A stretch of 64,000 bases of DNA, from assembly GCF_051027545.1 (NCBI RefSeq), contig NZ_CP194902.1, positions 744,001-808,000 of the forward strand, given 5' to 3'. Position numbers and translations under genes: made by a program. The stretch's first letter is position 1; each line of letters begins with the position of its first letter. Source of the stretch: Methylocaldum sp002005105 (GTDB lineage Bacteria; Pseudomonadota; Gammaproteobacteria; Methylococcales; Methylococcaceae). Under the pieces are notes generated by a model. The model did no database searches. It was not told the origin of the DNA and was given only the letters and a program-made list of their open reading frames with translations. Below, piece by piece: positions 16,562 through 25,405 of this stretch.

Positions 16562-19327
16562 ATGGTGTTTCTGATTCATCTCAATCGTGGTCGATGGGTG
16601 TTTATCCTGTGCCTTGGACTGAGCCCTTCCTATCTGCTGGGAGCCACGTCCGACTGGGATTGCCAGCGCAGCAAGGACGATAAGGAGTGGGTCTGTATCA
16701 CCAAGAAATCCAAACCCGATACCGCCGCCACGACTCCTGACGAGCCGGAGATTGAAAAGGCCGGGCCGACACAGGAGAGGGAATCGGCACCCGCCACTGC
16801 CGAGCCGGAACCGGTCCGTCCACCGAAGACCCGAGAACCGGCGCTGGCCGCCAAGCCCGCGCGGTCTCAAAGAGACGCGGAGCAGAAACCTGTGGACCAA
16901 CCCGTGCAGCCATTACCACCGAAATCGGTCGCGGCGGCCAAACCTCCCGGCTGGAACTGCCGCCCTGGCGAAACCGGCAAGGAGTGGGACTGCTCCTTAG
17001 TCGGCCCCGACCCCAAAGGTCTTCCCCACGTGGTCTCGGAAGAGAGCCAAAAGGTCGAAAATTGGGCGGAAACGACCACGATTACCGAGGAAGACGAACA
17101 GCGCTTCCGCAACTTGACCGCCTTGCTGCCGGCCAATCCCTGGGCTCAAGCGTGCGCCGGCAAGTCCGAATCGGCGCCTATGACCGAATTTCTGCTGACT
17201 CCTCAAGACAGGCTGGCGCGTGAACAGCAACCGTTGGAAATTCGGTCCGACTATGCCGAAATGGTGGACGACGAAATCGCAACCTTTACCGGTTCGGCCG
17301 AACTGACACGTGCGGATCAAAAGCTGTGGGGGGATTTCGTCACCCACAATACCGTTTCAGAAACCTTGAACGCACAGGGCAATGTCATCTATCAAGAGAA
17401 GGGACTCACCTTCTCCAGCGATACCGGCTTCCTGGAGCTCGATACGAACCGTGGCGTTCTTCGTAACGCCCAGTTCATTTTGGAGACAATCCCGGCGCGA
17501 GGCACCTCGCGTTTAACTCATTTCGACAGCGATACTTTATCGCGCTACGAGAAATTCACCTACACCACTTGCCCGCCCGGCGACCAGGATTGGATGCTTC
17601 ACGCCCGCAATGTAAAGATCAATAAGGAAACCGGCCGTGGATCGGCGAAACACGCTTGGCTGGAATTCAAAGGCGTACCCTTACTTTACACGCCGTACAT
17701 GAGCTTCCCGGTCGACGACCGCCGGATGACCGGTTTCCTTACACCTTCTTTCGGCAACACCAAGGTGGGGGGCTTCGACTTTACGGCGCCGTATTACTTC
17801 AATCTAGCGCCCAATTATGACGCCACCTTCACGCCACGACTCCTCACCAAGCGCGGCCTGCTGCTGCGCGGCGATTTCCGGTATCTGACCGAAATGACTC
17901 GGGGCCGCGTGCTGGCCGAGTACATGCCCCAAGATGATGTGCGAGGCGATAGCCGAGGCCAGGTCGGTTTCTTGAACGATACACGGTTCACCGAAAACTT
18001 GTATTCCCGCGTGGATGCGCACTATGTGTCCGACGATCGCTATCTGAACGAGTTGGGCAACACGCTGAATATCGTCGACCGGCGGCATATCCGCAGCTAT
18101 GGCCAGCTGAATTACGTCGGTTCGAACTACAGCATTTCGACGCTGGCCGATTACTATCAAACGATCGACCCCACGATTCCCCCGGAAGGGAGACCGTATT
18201 ACCGGCTTCCGCAGGTGAGTTTCAACTACGGGCAAGGGCTGGGCAATACCGGCTTAGTCTTCAACGGCTTTAGTGAGATCGCCAATTTCAATCACACCGG
18301 CGGCCGAGTCACCGGCCAACGGCTGAATGTAATACCGCGGATCTCGTACCCCTGGCGAACCGCCGCCGGTTTCGTCGTTCCGAGCCTGAGCTTGCAGCAC
18401 ACCCAATACTGGCTGCAGGATCAAACCCCCGGCCTCAATGACAGCCTGAGCCGAACCGCGCCGATCTTCTCCCTGGACAGCGGACTGTTCTTCGAGCGCG
18501 AATTCGAGCTGGCCGAAACGCCGCTGCTTCAGACTTTGGAGCCTCGACTCTTCTACCTTTACATTCCGGACAAGAACCAAGAAAACCTTCCCGTATTCGA
18601 TACCGGCGAATATGACTTCACTTTTTATCAATTGTTTCGCGAGAACCGGTTTACCGGTGCCGATCGGCTAGGCGACGCCAATCAGGTCACGTTGGCGCTT
18701 ACCTCCCGACTGATCGACCAGGTGTCTGGGATGGAGCGCCTCCGGGCCAGCATCGGCGAAATTTTCTATTTCGACGATCACGATGTGACGTTGCCCAATA
18801 TCCCCGCAAAAACCGGGGACAAATCCAACTTCGTGGCCGAAGTCTATTCCAGATTGACCAATACCTGGTCACTTCGTACCGGCGGACAGTGGAATCCGGA
18901 GGGCGGCACGATCGACCGCGGCCAAGTGGCCCTGCAGTACGACGACCGAGACAATCATCTGCTCAACATCGCCTATCGGTTTCGCCGCGATCAAAACTTC
19001 GACTTCGTCCGCCTGGACCTGACCGATGTGTCTTTCCGATTGCCCTTCGCAAAAGGGTGGAATGCTATCGGCCGCTGGCAATACTCGCTGCTGGATCAGG
19101 TAACGCTGGAAAGCTTTTTGGGAATCGAGCGCGAAACCTGTTGCTGGCGTTTCAGTCTCATTGGACGGCATTACATCAACGACGTACGGACTGGCGTAAA
19201 CGGCGGCAATGTCGCCAACAACGGGGTCTTCGTTCAGCTTGAGTTGAAAGGCTTGACCCGTTTCGGCGACCAGGTAGACCGGTTCTTGCAACGCAGCATC
19301 AGCGGTTACCGGCTTGAGAACGATTGA
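16562..19327 (+). CDS. lptD: LPS-assembly outer-membrane protein LptD
   Basis: This 921-aa protein inserts lipopolysaccharide into the outer leaflet together with LptE. A signal peptide (about residues 1-28) is followed by a long Pro/Lys/Glu-rich linker, an OstA/LptA-like jellyroll from about residue 225 (LEIRSDYAEMVDDEIATFTGSAELT), and a large C-terminal beta-barrel. The barrel has the conserved pair ETCCWRFS near residue 860, which forms the inter-domain disulfides. The start is the ATG at 16562; an upstream TTG at 16505 adds a poor N-terminus. Before the jellyroll the motif W-x-C...KEW-x-C occurs twice (near residues 32-45 and 121-135), an unusual duplication. SurA, encoded next, is the LptD chaperone. 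Confidence 0.94.
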   Translation: MVFLIHLNRGRWVFILCLGLSPSYLLGATSDWDCQRSKDDKEWVCITKKSKPDTAATTPDEPEIEKAGPTQERESAPATAEPEPVRPPKTREPALAAKPARSQRDAEQKPVDQPVQPLPPKSVAAAKPPGWNCRPGETGKEWDCSLVGPDPKGLPHVVSEESQKVENWAETTTITEEDEQRFRNLTALLPANPWAQACAGKSESAPMTEFLLTPQDRLAREQQPLEIRSDYAEMVDDEIATFTGSAELTRADQKLWGDFVTHNTVSETLNAQGNVIYQEKGLTFSSDTGFLELDTNRGVLRNAQFILETIPARGTSRLTHFDSDTLSRYEKFTYTTCPPGDQDWMLHARNVKINKETGRGSAKHAWLEFKGVPLLYTPYMSFPVDDRRMTGFLTPSFGNTKVGGFDFTAPYYFNLAPNYDATFTPRLLTKRGLLLRGDFRYLTEMTRGRVLAEYMPQDDVRGDSRGQVGFLNDTRFTENLYSRVDAHYVSDDRYLNELGNTLNIVDRRHIRSYGQLNYVGSNYSISTLADYYQTIDPTIPPEGRPYYRLPQVSFNYGQGLGNTGLVFNGFSEIANFNHTGGRVTGQRLNVIPRISYPWRTAAGFVVPSLSLQHTQYWLQDQTPGLNDSLSRTAPIFSLDSGLFFEREFELAETPLLQTLEPRLFYLYIPDKNQENLPVFDTGEYDFTFYQLFRENRFTGADRLGDANQVTLALTSRLIDQVSGMERLRASIGEIFYFDDHDVTLPNIPAKTGDKSNFVAEVYSRLTNTWSLRTGGQWNPEGGTIDRGQVALQYDDRDNHLLNIAYRFRRDQNFDFVRLDLTDVSFRLPFAKGWNAIGRWQYSLLDQVTLESFLGIERETCCWRFSLIGRHYINDVRTGVNGGNVANNGVFVQLELKGLTRFGDQVDRFLQRSISGYRLEND

Positions 19328-19343
19328 TCGAATACGACCGACT

Positions 19344-20693
19344 ATGTTCAAGATCTCATTTTTTCTTTCCAGAAGCACCCGGTTCGGCAGGGTCTTTTTT
19401 CTGTCGCTTTTCCTATTGCCGTCGGCGGTACTCGCCGATGGACCGATCGATCGCATCGTGGCCGTCGTAGAGGACGGCGTGATTCTGGAAAGCGAATTGC
19501 GGCAAAAAGTCGAATCCATCAAAGCCAGCCTACTGCAAAACAACACACAGCTTCCGCCTGACGAAATTTTGACCCGCCAAGTCCTCGAGCGCCTGATCGT
19601 CGACAAAATTCAAGTGCATTTGGCCGAAAAAGCAGGCATCCGCGTCGATGACGAAACCCTCAGGCAGGCAGTCCAGCAAATCGCCCAGCGCAACAACATG
19701 AGTTTGGAAGAGTTTCGCCGCTCATTGCGGCAAGAAGGGATCGATTACGCCGCCTTCATCGAACAGATCCGCAACGAAATCACCGTAGGACGCCTGAGAA
19801 GCAGTCAGGTCAACAGCCAGATCAAGGTCAGCGATCACGAAGTGCAACACTATCTGGAAACCCATGGAAAATCGGATGTCAATCGCGATAGCGAATATCT
19901 GCTGGGCCATATTCTGATCGCGACCCCTCAAGCGGCGTCGCCGTCCGAGGTGCAAAAGGCCAAAGAAAAAGCTGAGAGATTGGTCGACGAGCTCAGACAA
20001 GGCTTGGATTTCAAGCAAGCTGCCCTCAGCTCTTCCGATTCGCCGCAAGCCCTGAGCGGGGGCGATCTCGGCTGGCGCAAGTTAAGCCAGGTGCCGTCAC
20101 TGTTTGCCGATCTGGTGCCCGCGATGAAGGAAGGCGGCATCGAGGGTCCTATTCGAAGCCCGAGCGGATTTCATATCATCAAACTGCTCGGAGTCAAAGG
20201 CGGCGAGGACGAGCGCATGACCAAAACTCACGTGCGTCACATCCTGATCAAGCCCAACGAAGTACTGTCCGACGAGGACGCCAAGCAAAAGCTATTGAAT
20301 TTGAAAACGCGCATTGAAGGCGGCGAAGACTTTGCCACACTGGCGCGGGGCCACTCCGACGATAAAGGTTCGGCGATCAAGGGCGGCGATCTCGGCTTCG
20401 TCCAGCCGGGCGCCTTGGTTCCACCCTTCGAGGAAGCCATGAACCGGTTAGCGGTCAACCAGCTCAGCGATCCGGTGCAAACCCAATTCGGCTGGCATCT
20501 CCTTCAAGTTCTGGAACGGCAAGAGTCCAGCGACACCGACGAGTTGTTGAAGAACAAAGCCCGCGAAGAAATCTTCAAACGTAAAGCGGAAGAGGAAACC
20601 GAGCTTTGGCTGCGCCGGATTCGCGACGAGGCCTATGTCGAAATTCGCTTGAACGAACCGGAAACGACGTCCTTCATGCCATCATTCCAATGA
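19344..20693 (+). CDS. surA: periplasmic chaperone and peptidyl-prolyl isomerase SurA
   Basis: This 449-aa protein has a signal peptide ending at AVLA near residue 32, an N-terminal SurA chaperone domain starting DRIVAVVEDGVILESEL, and two parvulin (PPIC) domains. These are near residues 185-285 (EYLLGHILIATP ... GDLGWRKLSQVPSLFADLV) and 300-400 (THVRHILIKPNE ... GGDLGFVQPGALVPPFEEAM). It escorts outer-membrane proteins, including LptD, through the periplasm. The ATG at 19344 lies 16 bp after the lptD stop. The pdxA ATG overlaps its stop codon, so lptD-surA-pdxA-rsmA form one operon. Confidence 0.95.
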   Translation: MFKISFFLSRSTRFGRVFFLSLFLLPSAVLADGPIDRIVAVVEDGVILESELRQKVESIKASLLQNNTQLPPDEILTRQVLERLIVDKIQVHLAEKAGIRVDDETLRQAVQQIAQRNNMSLEEFRRSLRQEGIDYAAFIEQIRNEITVGRLRSSQVNSQIKVSDHEVQHYLETHGKSDVNRDSEYLLGHILIATPQAASPSEVQKAKEKAERLVDELRQGLDFKQAALSSSDSPQALSGGDLGWRKLSQVPSLFADLVPAMKEGGIEGPIRSPSGFHIIKLLGVKGGEDERMTKTHVRHILIKPNEVLSDEDAKQKLLNLKTRIEGGEDFATLARGHSDDKGSAIKGGDLGFVQPGALVPPFEEAMNRLAVNQLSDPVQTQFGWHLLQVLERQESSDTDELLKNKAREEIFKRKAEEETELWLRRIRDEAYVEIRLNEPETTSFMPSFQ

Positions 20694-21688
20694 TCACCAG
20701 AATACTGTTGACTACAGGAGAACCCGCCGGCATCGGCCCGGATTTGTGCGTGCAGATCGCCCAGCGGGAACTTGCCTGCGATCTCACGGTAATCGGCGAT
20801 CCCCGGCTGTTGGCGGAACGAGCGCAGCGGCTGGGACTTAATCTCGAAATTCGAACGCCGGGCACCGACGACGTCCAGCCGCACCGAGCCGGATCACTCA
20901 AAGTGTGGCCTACGGCCAACGCCGTCGACCGGGCTTGCGGACGATTGAATGCCGCCAATGCTCCCTATGTTCTCGAAACCATATCCAGCGGCGTTACCGC
21001 GTGCCTGGAAAGGCGCTTCGATGCCTTGGTCACCGCCCCCGTACACAAGGGAATCATCAACGAGGCCGGCGTCGCCTTCACCGGCCATACCGAGTTCATC
21101 GCGAACATCAGCGGAGGCCACCCGGTCATGATGCTCGCCGCACCGGGTCTTCGCGTCGCATTGGCAACGACACATTTGCCGCTGGCCGAAGTCAGCCGCA
21201 GCATCACGCGCGAACGGTTGTCCGCAGTACTCACCACCCTCGATCGGGACTTGATCGCCCGCTTCGGCGTTGCCGCACCGCGCATCCTCGTCTGCGGCCT
21301 CAACCCTCATGCCGGCGAGAGCGGTCATCTGGGGCGCGAGGAAATCGAGATTATCGAGCCCGTGCTGGAGTCGCTCAGACAACGAGGAATGAATGTGGTC
21401 GGCCCGCTGCCGGCGGACACTCTTTTTCTTCCGAAATATCTCGAGCGTGCCGACGCCGTACTCGCCATGTACCATGATCAGGGACTGCCGGTACTGAAAT
21501 ACGCGGGCTTCGGGCGCGCGGTGAACATCACATTGGGGCTACCCGTCATCCGCACATCGGTTGACCATGGCACGGCCTTGGATTTGGCCGGAACAGGAAA
21601 AGCCGATGCGGGAAGCTTGGCGGCCGCAATCGATGAGGCTATCGGCATGGCGTCCAGAATGCGTTGCAGACTCGGTGAGATGTCATGA
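20690..21688 (+). CDS. pdxA: 4-hydroxythreonine-4-phosphate dehydrogenase
   Basis: This 332-aa enzyme oxidises and decarboxylates 4-phosphohydroxy-L-threonine in pyridoxal-5'-phosphate synthesis. It starts TRILLTTGEPAGIGPDLCVQ. The three metal-binding histidines are visible in FTGHTEFI, LATTHLPLAEV and MYHDQGLPVLKY. Its ATG overlaps the surA stop (ATGA), and its own stop overlaps the rsmA start (ATGA). The order surA-pdxA-rsmA is classic in gammaproteobacteria. Confidence 0.96.
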   Translation: MITRILLTTGEPAGIGPDLCVQIAQRELACDLTVIGDPRLLAERAQRLGLNLEIRTPGTDDVQPHRAGSLKVWPTANAVDRACGRLNAANAPYVLETISSGVTACLERRFDALVTAPVHKGIINEAGVAFTGHTEFIANISGGHPVMMLAAPGLRVALATTHLPLAEVSRSITRERLSAVLTTLDRDLIARFGVAAPRILVCGLNPHAGESGHLGREEIEIIEPVLESLRQRGMNVVGPLPADTLFLPKYLERADAVLAMYHDQGLPVLKYAGFGRAVNITLGLPVIRTSVDHGTALDLAGTGKADAGSLAAAIDEAIGMASRMRCRLGEMS

Positions 21689-22467
21689 ATCACCAGCCCC
21701 GCAAGCGGTTTGGCCAGAATTTTCTGCGCGATAGTACCGTCGTGCGGAGTATCGTCCTCGGAATAGCCCCGGATCCCGAAGATCACCTCGTGGAGATCGG
21801 TCCCGGCCAAGGCGTCCTGACCGAAGCGTTGTTGCCGCTCTGCGGACGCTTGGACGCGATTGAAATCGACCGAGATTTGGCTGCCTCGCTGGAAACAAAA
21901 TTTTCGGGTAACACCAAGTTCCGCCTGCATCGTGCAGATGCACTCAAATTCCGGTTCTGCGAGTTAAGCTACGGAAAAAAGCTTCGCGTCGTCGGCAATT
22001 TGCCTTACAACATTTCTACGCCGCTGCTTTTTCATCTTTTCGCGCAGACGGAATGCATAGCGGACATGCACTTCATGCTGCAGAAGGAAGTCGTCGACAG
22101 GCTGTGCGCCGTTCCCGGCGACAAGAGTTATGGGCGGCTCGGCATCATGGCTCGATACTATTGTCGCGCGGACGGTCTTTTCGAGGTTCCTCCCGAGAGC
22201 TTCTTTCCTCGACCGCAAGTCATGTCCGCCGTCGTCCGTCTGGTACCGCACGAAACCAGGCCCGTGGATGTCGATCCGGGGCCTTTGGGGCAGGTCGTTG
22301 CCGCGGCCTTCTCGCAACGCCGCAAGACGCTCCGAAACGCTCTCAAGCACCTGTTTGAAGAGGGAGAAATCCAGGATCTCGGGATAGACCCACAGGCTCG
22401 GGCGGAAACGCTGGGCTTGGAGGCTTATGCTCGCTTGGCCCGCGCGCTTACAGGAAAAGCAGGATAA
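21685..22467 (+). CDS. rsmA: 16S rRNA dimethyladenosine transferase
   Basis: This 260-aa protein dimethylates the two adjacent adenosines in the 3'-terminal helix of 16S rRNA (KsgA). The N-terminal signature is RKRFGQNFLRD. The SAM site is LVEIGPGQGVLTEALL, and the catalytic motif is VGNLPYNISTPLLFHLF at about residues 102-118. The C-terminal helical domain includes FSQRRKTLRNALK. It is the last gene of the lptD operon, followed by a hairpin between convergent genes. Confidence 0.96.
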   Translation: MNHQPRKRFGQNFLRDSTVVRSIVLGIAPDPEDHLVEIGPGQGVLTEALLPLCGRLDAIEIDRDLAASLETKFSGNTKFRLHRADALKFRFCELSYGKKLRVVGNLPYNISTPLLFHLFAQTECIADMHFMLQKEVVDRLCAVPGDKSYGRLGIMARYYCRADGLFEVPPESFFPRPQVMSAVVRLVPHETRPVDVDPGPLGQVVAAAFSQRRKTLRNALKHLFEEGEIQDLGIDPQARAETLGLEAYARLARALTGKAG

Positions 22468-22483
22468 GGCGACCGATCGAAAA

Positions 22484-22507
22484 CGGCCGCCGGCAACTCG
22501 GCGGCCG
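22484..22507. terminator. GC-rich hairpin between convergent rsmA and pgm
   Basis: A perfect 9-bp stem CGGCCGCCG/CGGCGGCCG has a 6-nt loop. On the minus strand it is followed by TTTTC, so it best serves pgm, but its position suits both genes. Confidence 0.65.
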
Positions 22508-22524
22508 CGGAAATCGCTTGCCGC

Positions 22525-24159
22525 TCAGGTGATCACCGTCGGCCCGGACATGCCGGTTCGCGTTTTCACTTCAGAAAGACTCTCGGCCAACTCGATCAGG
22601 TCTTTGAGCGCCTCCTGCGGATCTTGGTTATGCTCCGCGGGATCGCGCTCATAACGCTCGATATAGATTCTTAAGGTTGCACCGTCCGTTCCCGTGCCCG
22701 ACAGCCTGAATACGATCCGCGCCCCGTTTTCGAAGATGATCCGAATCCCTTGTTTTTCGCTGACACTTCCATCCACCGGATCATGGTAGCTGAAATCGTC
22801 CGCGACGCTGATTTGGTAAGGACCGAAAGTCTTCCCAACCAAACCGGGCAACTGTGCGCGGAGGCGAGATATGATCGAGTCGCCGATCTCCGCCGGCATG
22901 CTTTCGTAGTCATGGCGCGAATAATAGTCGCGACCGAACCGGCGCCAGTGCTCGCGGACGATTTCGGCTACCGACTGTTTGCGAACGGCGATCAGGTTGA
23001 GCCAGAACAGCACCGCCCATAAACCATCCTTCTCGCGGACGTGATCGGAGCTGGTCCCGAAACTTTCCTCTCCGCACAACGTGATCTTGCGAGCATCGAG
23101 TAAATTGCCGAAAAACTTCCAGCCGGTGGGCGTCTCGTAACACTCGATACCCATCGCATGTGCCACCCGATCGACCGCTTGACTGGTCGGCATCGAACGC
23201 GCCACACCTCGCAAGCCGTCCTTATAACCCGGAAGAAGATGTGCATTCGCCGCCAAGACGGCAAGGCTATCGCTCGGTGTAACGAAAAACTGGCTGCCCA
23301 TGATCATGTTGCGATCGCCGTCGCCGTCGGACGCTGCGCCTAGCGTAGGAGACCGCGCCCCGAACATGAGGTCCGCCAGCTCCCGTGCATGGGTCAAATT
23401 GGGGTCGGGATGGCCGCCGCCGAAGTCTTCCAAGGGGACCCCGTTCATCACGGAGCCGATCGCGGCACCCAGCCTTTCCTCCAAAATACGCTTAGCGTAC
23501 GGTCCGGTGACGGCATGCATCGCATCGTAGCTCAGGGTGATCGCTCCGGATTTCAGCCCCGATTCGATCAAACTGAAATCGAACAGATGCTCCATCAACT
23601 GAGCATAGTCGCTCACGGGATCGATGATCTGAACCGTCATGTCGCCCAGCCGTGTTTCGCCGATCTTGTCGATATCGATGTCGTCAGCACGGACGATCCT
23701 GTACTGATCGATGACTCGACTGCGCGCAAAGACCGCATCGGTAAAGCTCTCGGGCGCGGGCCCGCCGTTGGTTACATTGTATTTAATCCCGAAGTCTTCC
23801 TCCGGCCCGCCGGGATTGTGGCTGGCGGAAAGAACGAAACCGCCCAGCGCCTTGTGCTTGCGGATCACGCAGGATGCGGCCGGCGTCGACAGCAAGCCGC
23901 CCTGCCCGATCAACAACCGCCCCACGCCGTTGGCCGCAGACATTTTGACGATAGTCTGGATCGCCTGGCGGTTGAGATAGCGTCCGTCGCCGCCCAGGAC
24001 CAGCGTTTTCCCGGCCGTATCGCCCAAGGTATCGAAAACCGACTGGACAAAATTCTCCAAATAGTTCTCTTGCAAGAAAACCTTCACCTTCTTGCGCAAT
24101 CCAGAGGTTCCTGGCTTTTGATCGGAATACGGAGTTGTCTTTCGGGTTTCAATTGGCAT
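22525..24159 (-). CDS. pgm: alpha-D-glucose phosphate-specific phosphoglucomutase
   Basis: This 544-aa protein interconverts glucose-1-phosphate and glucose-6-phosphate. The start KPGTSGLRKKVKVF is typical of the PGM1-type family. The phosphoserine loop is FVLSASHNPGGPEEDFGIK, the metal-binding loop is GAASDGDGDRNMI, and the sugar-binding loop is TLCGEESFGTSSDHVREKDG. The C-terminal domain has VFRLSGTGTDGATLRIYIE for phosphate binding. The ATG at 24159 is preferred to a TTG five codons upstream. It links gluconeogenic hexose phosphates to glycogen and nucleotide sugars. Confidence 0.95.
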   Translation of the reverse strand: MPIETRKTTPYSDQKPGTSGLRKKVKVFLQENYLENFVQSVFDTLGDTAGKTLVLGGDGRYLNRQAIQTIVKMSAANGVGRLLIGQGGLLSTPAASCVIRKHKALGGFVLSASHNPGGPEEDFGIKYNVTNGGPAPESFTDAVFARSRVIDQYRIVRADDIDIDKIGETRLGDMTVQIIDPVSDYAQLMEHLFDFSLIESGLKSGAITLSYDAMHAVTGPYAKRILEERLGAAIGSVMNGVPLEDFGGGHPDPNLTHARELADLMFGARSPTLGAASDGDGDRNMIMGSQFFVTPSDSLAVLAANAHLLPGYKDGLRGVARSMPTSQAVDRVAHAMGIECYETPTGWKFFGNLLDARKITLCGEESFGTSSDHVREKDGLWAVLFWLNLIAVRKQSVAEIVREHWRRFGRDYYSRHDYESMPAEIGDSIISRLRAQLPGLVGKTFGPYQISVADDFSYHDPVDGSVSEKQGIRIIFENGARIVFRLSGTGTDGATLRIYIERYERDPAEHNQDPQEALKDLIELAESLSEVKTRTGMSGPTVIT

Positions 24160-24273
24160 GGCTAATATTTTCAAGATGGCTGAAATCGTCTATTTATTCT
24201 ACTCAGTCCACTTAACAGTCGAGCAAATTTTTTTGGCGTAAGCTTTACGATACAAAAACCTAGGAGACAACAC

Positions 24274-24828
24274 GTGAAACTGCGATCTGTTCTCGGCCTA
24301 CTTCCGGCGCTGCTCTCACTGAACACGGAAGCAAATATGAAAGACGACAGCATATGGCTGCTAGTCGAAACCGCACCGCATGTATTGAAGGTAATGGAAG
24401 GCGACCACGATTTGGAAGTTTTCGAAAGAATTGCAATCGGGCGCAGAGGCGTCGGCCTATTCAAAGAACGGGGAGACTACAAAACCCCGCTGGGTGAATA
24501 TCATATCGGCTGGATCAACGAAAACAGCCGATACCATAAGTTTTTCGGCTTTACATATCCCAATCGGGAGAACGCTGAGCGTGCCTTTACGACGGGCTTA
24601 ATCGGGCCGGATACCTATCGCACGATTTTGCGCACCAGCATCGGCGCGGCCATTCCCCCTCAAAACACAGTGCTCGGCGGACAAATCGGAATTCACGGTT
24701 TGGGGCGAGCCAATCTCGCCGTTCACGAGTTTTTTGACTGGACTCAAGGATGCATAGCGATGACTAACGAGCAAATCGATAGACTCAGTACCTGGGTGAA
24801 AAAAGGCACCCTAGTGGTAATTCGGTAA
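24274..24828 (+). CDS. L,D-transpeptidase (YkuD family)
   Basis: This 184-aa protein has a short hydrophobic N-terminus that could be a signal peptide (residues 1-20). The YkuD catalytic domain follows: GGQIGIHGLG with the conserved His, then FDWTQGCIAMTNEQID with the nucleophile Cys near residue 162. Such enzymes make 3-3 crosslinks in peptidoglycan or attach a lipoprotein to it. The GTG start at 24274 is supported by TAGGAG seven bases upstream. The next gene, 122 bp downstream, encodes an Lpp/OprI-like lipoprotein ending in Lys, the kind of substrate used by E. coli ErfK/YbiS. Confidence 0.87.
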   Translation: MKLRSVLGLLPALLSLNTEANMKDDSIWLLVETAPHVLKVMEGDHDLEVFERIAIGRRGVGLFKERGDYKTPLGEYHIGWINENSRYHKFFGFTYPNRENAERAFTTGLIGPDTYRTILRTSIGAAIPPQNTVLGGQIGIHGLGRANLAVHEFFDWTQGCIAMTNEQIDRLSTWVKKGTLVVIR

Positions 24829-24950
24829 TTTGTGCCAAAATAATACTGGAAAGATTATCCATTCCGGGGCACACTTCAAATGTCACCCATTTGTTCTTCG
24901 GGACGGATGATCTCGCCAAGCATTTCAGTCAATAAAAAAGGAAAGAAACG

Positions 24951-25229
24951 ATGATGAAAGCAACCAAATTGGGCGTATTACTGTTGTCTGCTGGTTTGAC
25001 CGTAGGCTGCGCCAGCAAATCCGACCTCAACAACCTGCAGACTCAGGTTGACGGTTTGAAAGCGGAGGTTTCCTCTGTTAAGAGCACCGCCGACGAAGCG
25101 TTGTCTGCTGCTCAGGCTGCTGAATCGAAAGCTGCCAGCGCTGAATCTGCTGCTCGCAGAGCCGCTGCCTCTTCTGAGGAAGTGAACAGCAAATTGGATC
25201 GCATGTTCAGAAAATCGATGATGAAGTAA
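24951..25229 (+). CDS. Lpp/OprI-like alanine-zipper outer-membrane lipoprotein
   Basis: This 92-aa protein has a signal peptide ending in the lipobox LTVGC, with Cys at residue 20. The mature part is a single long coiled-coil helix rich in Ala at heptad positions (STADEALSAAQAAESKAASA), like Pseudomonas OprI and E. coli Lpp. It ends in ...RKSMMK. A C-terminal Lys is the residue that L,D-transpeptidases couple to diaminopimelate in peptidoglycan. It has a strong ribosome site (AAAGGAAAG) and is followed by a strong terminator, consistent with a very abundant protein. The L,D-transpeptidase gene is immediately upstream. Confidence 0.85.
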   Translation: MMKATKLGVLLLSAGLTVGCASKSDLNNLQTQVDGLKAEVSSVKSTADEALSAAQAAESKAASAESAARRAAASSEEVNSKLDRMFRKSMMK

Positions 25230-25264
25230 TCTCGCGTCTCTCAAAGTCGCGAACAGTTTACGAG

Positions 25265-25297
25265 ACCCCGGTCGACGCAAGTCGTCCGGGGTTTTTT
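25265..25297 (+). terminator. intrinsic terminator of the lipoprotein gene
   Basis: Stem ACCCCGG/CCGGGGT (25265-25271 and 25286-25292) with an inner GAC/GTC pairing is followed by six T residues. It lies 35 bp after the lipoprotein stop. Confidence 0.88.
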
Positions 25298-25405
25298 ATG
25301 GGCGAAAGGACGACATAAGCTGGCTTGAGGAGCGGTTAGAGCGCCGAGATAAACGGGAACCTTACCAGCAGGCGGTATGCGGATGACGAGCTAAAAAGCC
25401 GGCAC

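Noticed and set aside
25230..25405. Search for a small ccmD gene after ccmC
   Set aside because: No minus-strand ORF of 50-70 codons with a hydrophobic N-terminus is present; the region holds the terminator of the plus-strand lipoprotein gene.
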